A stretch of DNA of 64,000 nt from JBBQLG01 sp964251665 (GTDB lineage Bacteria > Bacteroidota > Bacteroidia > Cytophagales > Spirosomataceae). Position numbers and translations under genes: made by a program. The stretch is from positions 193,962 to 257,961 of the forward strand of contig CAXUKO010000010.1 in assembly GCA_964251665.1 (NCBI GenBank). The letters run 5' to 3'. The notes under the pieces are model-generated. The model did no database searches. It had not been told where the DNA came from and saw nothing but the letters and a program-made list of their open reading frames with translations. This document shows positions 59,620-64,000 of this stretch, one piece after another; within the stretch, counting starts at the first letter, position 1, and every line of letters starts with the position of its first letter.

Positions 59620-60828
59620 ATGATCACCATTCGCATTGACGACAAAGACCCCGGTTTACTAACTGCATCCTTTCCCGAAGACCCCACCGGCAATGACCTT
59701 GTGCGTGAAGTGCCCGGGCGCCGTTGGAGTTACTCGCGCCGTTGCTGGACCGTGCCCAATACCCGCGATTCGGTTGTGGCTATTGGTAAACTTTTTGGCA
59801 AAGACTATTGCCGCTTTGACGAAGCGGTGGTGCGGCTGTACAAGCCCGGTGCTACGGCCGTGGAACTTGAGCAGGCTACAAATCCGGTTTGGCCACCGAT
59901 TCATAAACGGGTAATGCGGAAACCGTTTCGGTATGCCCCTCCGGTGCGGCAATACGATGATCACCCGGTTATTACAGCGCTTGTTAACGTGCTGCGGGTT
60001 CAGAATTATGCTTACAAAACGCTCAAAAACTACAAGCAGGCCCTCATTGCACTGCTCCGGTTTGCGGACCCAAAATCAGTTGATGAACTCACTAAACCAC
60101 AGTATCAGACGTATTTGTTATTCCTGGTGGAGAAAAAACGGTTTAGCCCTTCAACGCTCAACGTCCATATCAATGCGTGGAAATTCTACCAGGAGAAAGT
60201 GTTGCTGCGCGACAAAACTTACTACGACATCGCCTATCCACGTCAGGCCACCAAATTACCAACTGTTTACAGCGTGGCCGAAGTGAACGCTATTTTCCTG
60301 GCTACGACCAGTCTCAAATACCGAACTCTGTTCAAGCTTGTTTATGCTACTGGCTTGCGTGTCAGCGAAGTAGCCTGCCTGCGCCTGCTCGACCTCGACC
60401 GTATTCGGCGGTTGATTACCGTACGGAGCGGCAAGGGCAAAAAAGACCGGGTCGTTATGCTGACCGACACCCTCGAAACGGCTCTCGATCACTACCTGAA
60501 GTACTACACCCGCGTTACCGGCCCTGCTCAGCAGTATCTGTTCGAGGGCGATACGCACCACGAGCCGGTCAACAAACGGACCATTCAGTCAATGTACAGT
60601 GAAGCCGTCCGGTATGCCGGTATTCGGAAAACGGGTGGAATCCATTCACTCCGTCATAGCTTCGCCACTCATCTGCTCGAATCGGGCATGGACATCCGCT
60701 ACATCCAGCAGTTACTGGGCCACGAAAGTATCCTGACGACGATGCGCTACACCCACGTGACGGCGGATAAGATCAGTACGTTTAAAAGCCCACTGGACCA
60801 TTTACAGGAACATGTCGGCGGAGCATAA
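59620..60828 (+). CDS. Tyrosine recombinase/integrase, complete
   Basis: A 402-residue site-specific recombinase. Residues 1-110 are an unusual N-terminal part (MITIRIDDKDPGLLTASFPED), followed by the SAM-like core-binding domain (120-205) and a complete catalytic domain: Arg247 (ATGLRVSE), Lys273/Lys275 in SGKGKKDR, His342-x-x-Arg345 (IHSLRHSF), His368 (LLGHES) and the nucleophile Tyr377 (MRYTHV). All active residues are present. It resembles XerC/D-like and phage/ICE integrases, but no phage or conjugation gene is near. Downstream sequence is a repeat-rich region with an orphan gene. Confidence 0.93.
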   Translation: MITIRIDDKDPGLLTASFPEDPTGNDLVREVPGRRWSYSRRCWTVPNTRDSVVAIGKLFGKDYCRFDEAVVRLYKPGATAVELEQATNPVWPPIHKRVMRKPFRYAPPVRQYDDHPVITALVNVLRVQNYAYKTLKNYKQALIALLRFADPKSVDELTKPQYQTYLLFLVEKKRFSPSTLNVHINAWKFYQEKVLLRDKTYYDIAYPRQATKLPTVYSVAEVNAIFLATTSLKYRTLFKLVYATGLRVSEVACLRLLDLDRIRRLITVRSGKGKKDRVVMLTDTLETALDHYLKYYTRVTGPAQQYLFEGDTHHEPVNKRTIQSMYSEAVRYAGIRKTGGIHSLRHSFATHLLESGMDIRYIQQLLGHESILTTMRYTHVTADKISTFKSPLDHLQEHVGGA

Positions 60829-61030
60829 GCCGAAGTCGAGTTAGGCTATAAAACCGGCTTTGCAGCGAATAGCCCTGTGTATACCGCTTTTGTTGACGTT
60901 TACGGAGTCGATAGCGTCCACGGGAGTCGATGCGGTATAGCTGCTTATCGGCCCCGAAAAAGTAGGCAGGGTATCCGTCTATGTCCCAAATCCGAACGAC
61001 GGTAGCGGGTTCGGTAAACTGGCCTTTCAT
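60782..61030 (-). CDS. Small NUMOD4-like protein, 82 residues
   Basis: A short minus-strand frame that overlaps the integrase 3' end by 47 bases. It reads MKGQFTEPATVVRIWDIDGYPAYFFGADKQLYRIDSRGRYRLRK, which resembles the NUMOD4-type DNA-binding module (WDIDGYPxYFxxxDxxLYRI) seen in HNH endonucleases and recombinases, without a nuclease domain. A TACTTTTG promoter element (61035-61042 on the minus strand) ends 4 bases before the ATG, implying a leaderless transcript. Function unknown; possibly a regulator or accessory DNA-binding protein of the recombinase. Confidence 0.5.
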   Translation of the reverse strand: MKGQFTEPATVVRIWDIDGYPAYFFGADKQLYRIDSRGRYRLRKRQQKRYTQGYSLQSRFYSLTRLRLMLRRHVPVNGPVGF

Positions 61031-61034
61031 AAAA

Positions 61035-61042
61035 CAAAAGTA
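61035..61042 (-). promoter_or_regulatory. -7 element TACTTTTG directly before an ATG
   Basis: On the minus strand TACTTTTG matches TAnnTTTG. It ends 4 bases before the ATG at 61030, so transcription would begin at or next to the start codon (leaderless or nearly so). Confidence 0.4.
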
Positions 61043-61191
61043 ACCGTTAGGCTTGTAAAAGATGCGATCAATTGTTTACTTTGGTCGTCCAACAAAATCC
61101 AGTCAGGTAGTAGATTGTCAAGGGGGACGTGGAACTACATTGCACTGATTATCAGGCACTTTTAGTTCCCCGACTTTGCGCACAATACTAT

Positions 61192-61346
61192 GTTGGGTGA
61201 TGGTTCATCAATTAGTGGGCGGGTTGCGGGCGACAGGTTGCACGTCCCGAAAGGCAGGCTTTGGGCTTCTATTTTGGCGTTTCGGCTGACAGGTTGCAGG
61301 CCGCAGAGGTCAAGCTTCTTGCTTGTTCGGCAGGTTTTGTGTGACA
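61192..61346. repeat. Repeat-rich region, cassette-boundary-like, copy 1
   Basis: This stretch holds GTTGGGTGAT at 61192-61201, the 23-base motif at 61230-61252 (begins GCGACAGG, ends CACGTCCCGAAA) and a 22-base motif at 61325-61346 (begins GTTCGGCAGGTTT). Degenerate copies of GACAGGTTGCA lie in between (61288 on). Relatives of all three occur beyond the orphan gene at 61450. Confidence 0.7.
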
Positions 61347-61449
61347 AATTAATCACCCGGTAGGTCGAGCTTTGACAAGGTAAGTAGCTTCTTTCGACAA
61401 GCCAATCGCCTTTGAAAGTCATACTTTAGAGGTACAAAAATGACAAGCA

Positions 61450-62088
61450 ATGTTTCAAAAGCTGTTAAGGTTGTTTAAGCCAAAGCAAGAAGATAAAGTT
61501 GTTCCTCAGCCTGTCATGGCGAACAGCTTTGATGGTATTTCTAAAGAACTATTCGAAGAGACGTTTAGAAAAACCCTTGATGAATATTCAAAAGAAGAGC
61601 AGGCTGAGATAATTGCAGAATGGAGGAAAGCCAATATTCCTGGAATTGCAAATCTGCTTGATGATTACTCCTCAGAAGAAATTGATGAATCTACTGAACA
61701 TCATAGATTTAGTAAAATACGAGGTACGTTCAATGACTACTTTGCGGATGAACACGATGAGCTTGTTAAGATGGTCGAACGACCAAAAGTTGGACACGTC
61801 TACAACATACAAACATGGGGAAGTTGGTCGGGGCGGTACGTGATCAATAAGGATGAGAAAGGAAACGTTTATTTGGATTTTTTTGCATCTCATCGCATGA
61901 CCAATTCCCGACATAGCCGAATTTTTGAGGACGGCAGGATTAAGTCACTGGAGAGCTATTGGGAATTTGGCGAACCAGTTTACCCAGATGATCCTGAACG
62001 TACTCGAGAGAGAGCGCAACAAATAAAAGATCAAAATAGGCAAGTCAGCGAGATACTAAAAGCAAAGGGTCTCATTGATGAAGAGTAA
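61450..62088 (+). CDS. Orphan protein of unknown function, low GC
   Basis: A 212-residue acidic protein (MFQKLLRLFKPKQEDK...). No recognised domain. The middle HRFSKIRGTFNDYFADEHDE looks helical and charged; the later GHVYNIQTWGSWSGRYVINKDEKGNVYLDFFASHRMTNSRHSRIFEDGR has beta character with conserved-looking Trp and His residues; the last 40 residues are a charged helix. There is no signal peptide or membrane segment. Its base composition is clearly poorer in GC than the rest of the window, and it is bracketed by related repeats, so it is probably a mobile or cassette gene. Confidence 0.75.
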   Translation: MFQKLLRLFKPKQEDKVVPQPVMANSFDGISKELFEETFRKTLDEYSKEEQAEIIAEWRKANIPGIANLLDDYSSEEIDESTEHHRFSKIRGTFNDYFADEHDELVKMVERPKVGHVYNIQTWGSWSGRYVINKDEKGNVYLDFFASHRMTNSRHSRIFEDGRIKSLESYWEFGEPVYPDDPERTRERAQQIKDQNRQVSEILKAKGLIDEE

Positions 62089-62109
62089 CTGTTTATAACA
62101 AGAAGTTTG

Positions 62110-62235
62110 AGGGGTTTATGCGTTGTGGCTTGCTCCGCGTGGGTTGGTCTCGTGCGACAGGAGGCACGTCCCGAAATCAGGCCGACAGCCCAACCAGCCA
62201 CCATGTTCGCGGGCGAACGAACCCACAAGAACGCA
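62110..62235. repeat. Repeat-rich region, cassette-boundary-like, copy 2
   Basis: It begins with TTTATGCGTTGTGG (62115-62128) and ends with CCACAAGAACGCATTAG, an imperfect inverted repeat. Inside is the second copy of the 23-base motif (62154-62176), differing at two positions from that at 61230-61252; both are preceded by GGGTTG. A GCCCAAC core (62189-62195) lies just after it. The element lies between the orphan gene and the insertion sequence. Confidence 0.65.
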
Positions 62236-62274
62236 TTAGAACGGGAGGCCACCTTTTAACCTTATATTTACCCT

Positions 62275-62468
62275 GCTGTCAGTAGCCCCTTTGTGGGAAG
62301 ATCGTCCCTTGCTCATGGTGCTTATCAACCCGTCCAACCACCCGATCCGGCTATTTGTCATGGAGTGGCAAGCCATTCCTTGCTTTGAGAACCCAACTGG
62401 TAGAAAAGCCTTCGCTTTTACTCCGTACATCCCGATTATCGTCTTTCTGAAATAGCCCGCTGACAGCC
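62275..62468 (+). ncRNA. Candidate bridge RNA of the IS110-family element
   Basis: IS110/IS621-type elements encode a structured bridge RNA in their non-coding end. Here GCTGTCAG (62275-62282) and CTGACAGC (62461-62468) can close a 194-base region lying directly upstream of the recombinase gene. Inside are a stem GGAGTGG/CCATTCC with CAAG loop (62362-62379) and a stem AAAAGC/GCTTTT with CTTC loop (62404-62419). Size and place fit a bridge RNA; the target- and donor-binding loops were not identified. Confidence 0.4.
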
Positions 62469-62497
62469 TTTTGTTTCAAGTGCTCACCCTCTCAAGC

Positions 62498-63871
62498 ATG
62501 AACAAGCAAGACAACTATCTGGCCATGCCCGTCATCCACCAACAGGTGGCCGGCATCGACATCGGCTCCCAGTTCCATGTGGCAGCTGTTGGAGACGACC
62601 CAAAGCAGCATGTCCAGCAGTTTGGCGTGTCGACCAAAGAACTGTTTCGGTTGGCTCAGTGGCTGACTGATAACCAGGTTAAACACGTGGCTCTGGAAGC
62701 TACGGGTGGTTACGAAAAGCCGCTGGTCAACGTACTCCAGGAGGCTGGATTTGAGGTGTTAGTTACCTCAGGAGCGAATACCAAGAACTATCGCCGGTTC
62801 AAGTCGGACACGTCAGATGCCATTCACATTCGTACTCTGCACAGCCTGGCTTTGTTGCCGCCGATCTTTCTGCCTGACGAGTTCTCCACCCTCATCCGGC
62901 CCTTAGTCCGGTTGCGGAGAAGTCTGGTTGAGGATGCCGCCGATTACATCCGGCGTATCCAGAAAGCACTACGGGCGGGTAATGTGCGGCTCGATGCGGT
63001 GCTGACCGATACCAATTCGGTGTCTGGTCTGCGGATTATTGCCGCCATCTGCCAGGGCCAGGAAGACCCGGTGGAACTGGCCCTGCTGGTGGACAGCCAT
63101 TGTAAAAAGAAGCCCACTGAAATCATCGAGTTGCTACGCGGCAACTGGACGGGGGCCATGCGCTTTGAGGTGGGCAGCAACTACCGGCTCTATCTGAATC
63201 TACAGACTGAAATCGCCGAGTTAGACAAGGAGCTTGACCGCCACTTCACCGATCATACGAAGGGACTCGAACAGCCCCAAGCCGTGGCTGATCCTACTAA
63301 GGGACGTAAGAAGTTGCGTCAGTCGCGCAACACCCCGCGTCTGTCTATCGAGCAGTATGCGCACAAATTGTTAGGCGTTGATCTAAGCAATATACCTGGT
63401 TTTGGGCGTGATGCGCTGCTGACGTTTATGGCGGAGGTGGGTGAATCGATTGCCAAATTTAACTCGGCTAAAGCCTTTGCCAAGTGGTTGGGGTTTACCC
63501 CCAACAACAAAGCATCGGGCGGTAAAGTGTTGTCGAAGAAGACGTTGAAGAATAAATCGACCTTGCCTAACACGTTTCGGATGGTGGCCAATTCGTTGGG
63601 CAATATGAAGAAGCCCAATCCGATGACGGCTTTTTTCCAGCGGATCGCTTACCGAGCCGGCCGGATCAAGGCCATTACCGCTACGGCGCGTAAGCTGGCG
63701 GTGGTGGTCTACAAGATGTTGACGACGGGTGAAGCCTATGAGCCGACGAAACTGGTACGGGATGTGGCCCAAATAAAGCAGCAACAGATTCGGCAAATCA
63801 AGAAAAAACTGGCCAAATTTGGCATCACAGGGCCGGAATTGGGTCTTTTTACTACTTTAGGGGCAGCTTGA
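62498..63871 (+). CDS. IS110-family DEDD transposase/recombinase
   Basis: A 457-residue recombinase of the IS110 family. Start at 62498 (MNKQDNYLAMPVIHQQVAGID). The RuvC-like DEDD part has Asp21 (AGIDIGS), Glu67 (ALEATGGYE), Asp104 and Asp107 (FKSDTSDAIHIR). The C-terminal Tnp part has the helix-hairpin-helix LSNIPGFGRDALLTFMAEVGE (296-316) and the conserved serine Ser340 in NNKASGGKVLSKK, proposed as the nucleophile in this family. It is longer than the common 320-420 residues because of an insertion between the two domains. It should work with a bridge RNA. All catalytic residues are present. Confidence 0.95.
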   Translation: MNKQDNYLAMPVIHQQVAGIDIGSQFHVAAVGDDPKQHVQQFGVSTKELFRLAQWLTDNQVKHVALEATGGYEKPLVNVLQEAGFEVLVTSGANTKNYRRFKSDTSDAIHIRTLHSLALLPPIFLPDEFSTLIRPLVRLRRSLVEDAADYIRRIQKALRAGNVRLDAVLTDTNSVSGLRIIAAICQGQEDPVELALLVDSHCKKKPTEIIELLRGNWTGAMRFEVGSNYRLYLNLQTEIAELDKELDRHFTDHTKGLEQPQAVADPTKGRKKLRQSRNTPRLSIEQYAHKLLGVDLSNIPGFGRDALLTFMAEVGESIAKFNSAKAFAKWLGFTPNNKASGGKVLSKKTLKNKSTLPNTFRMVANSLGNMKKPNPMTAFFQRIAYRAGRIKAITATARKLAVVVYKMLTTGEAYEPTKLVRDVAQIKQQQIRQIKKKLAKFGITGPELGLFTTLGAA

Positions 63872-63949
63872 TAATGAGGAAGTTAGAAAGCATGCGTACA
63901 TCCGGGCAGGGGTGTAAAGGCTCCTACGTCGCCATCAACCCCTGCGGTC

Positions 63950-63998
63950 GTTGGGTGATTTCCATAAACAGTGCGCGTTCGGCAGGTTTCGTCCGACA
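63950..63998. repeat. Repeat-rich region, cassette-boundary-like, copy 3 (cut by window end)
   Basis: GTTGGGTGAT occurs at 63950-63959 as in 61192-61201, and a 22-base motif at 63977-63998 (begins GTTCGGCAGGTTT) matches 61325-61346 with three differences. The stretch ends at the window edge. The relation to the other two repeat segments shows a family that continues beyond the window. Confidence 0.6.
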
Positions 63999-64000
63999 CG

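Larger units (their letters stand above)
62245..63900 (+). mobile_element. IS110-family insertion sequence (ends approximate)
   Basis: The element contains the DEDD recombinase gene at 62498 and the non-coding stretch before it. IS110 elements lack clear terminal inverted repeats, so the ends cannot be set here; 62245 and 63900 are rough limits. It separates two repeat-rich segments with related motifs (62110-62235 and 63950-63998), suggesting that it inserted into that array. Confidence 0.5.

Noticed and set aside
61162..61422. 86-codon minus-strand frame in the repeat region
   Set aside because: The translation simply reads through the repeated motifs and shows no protein features.

Overview
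The window looks like chromosomal DNA from a Bacteroidota bacterium of the Cytophagales, most likely a Spirosoma-like member of the Spirosomaceae. The reasons are a GC-rich but not extreme composition, a giant secreted protein ending in a type IX secretion sorting domain, promoters of the TAnnTTTG (-7) type, many secreted or lipid-anchored hydrolases with short signal peptides, and family choices (DUF3500, Wzi-like protein, CE2 plus GH43 pair) common in that group. The genus is an inference; there is no rRNA or tRNA gene in the window.

Layout. 1-7.7 kb: end of an M20 amidohydrolase, a beta-lactamase-fold lipoprotein, a secreted lipase, a 57-residue protein, a Wzi-like outer-membrane protein, a LOV-like PAS protein without the photoactive cysteine, and a Tat-exported amidase. 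7.9-11.6 kb: a compact cluster of acyl-CoA dehydrogenase, PIG-L deacetylase, NodS-like methyltransferase and family 2 glycosyltransferase, probably making or modifying an unidentified glycoconjugate. 11.8-19.1 kb: hydrolases, a short-chain dehydrogenase, DUF3500, a small membrane protein behind a palindromic promoter, and a CE2 esterase/GH43 pair for hemicellulose. 19.2-28.5 kb: redox enzymes, including an IorAB-like molybdenum oxidoreductase with an aldo/keto reductase, flanked by a frameshifted AraC regulator, then a zinc alcohol dehydrogenase, an Arr-type rifamycin ADP-ribosyltransferase and another aldo/keto reductase. 28.7-37.3 kb: a second decayed AraC gene, an FtsX/MacB-type permease, a carboxylesterase, an intact AraC regulator beside a Tet(X)-like flavin monooxygenase of lower GC, a remnant of a second carboxylesterase, and a Gfo/Idh/MocA oxidoreductase.

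38-44.7 kb is a surface-protein locus: a TPR/helix-turn-helix membrane regulator, phased direct repeats, a small membrane protein and a 1463-residue type IX secreted protein with a glycine-rich region and four exact-length 216-bp repeats. 44.9-59.4 kb carries a transglutaminase-like protein, a KstD-like flavoprotein, two short-chain dehydrogenases, esterases, a secreted RidA, an M16 protease pair, an SMP-30-like lipoprotein, and an ankyrin protein convergent with a catalase. 59.6-64 kb is the mobile end: a tyrosine recombinase, a low-GC orphan gene between related repeated sequences (cassette-like), and an IS110-family element with a candidate bridge RNA in its 5' non-coding end.

Convergent gene pairs are repeatedly separated by long, near-perfect hairpins, which act as shared terminators. 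Several genes have start sites later than the longest frame; these are explained entry by entry. All identifications rest on reading the translated sequence from memory of the families; no search was run.
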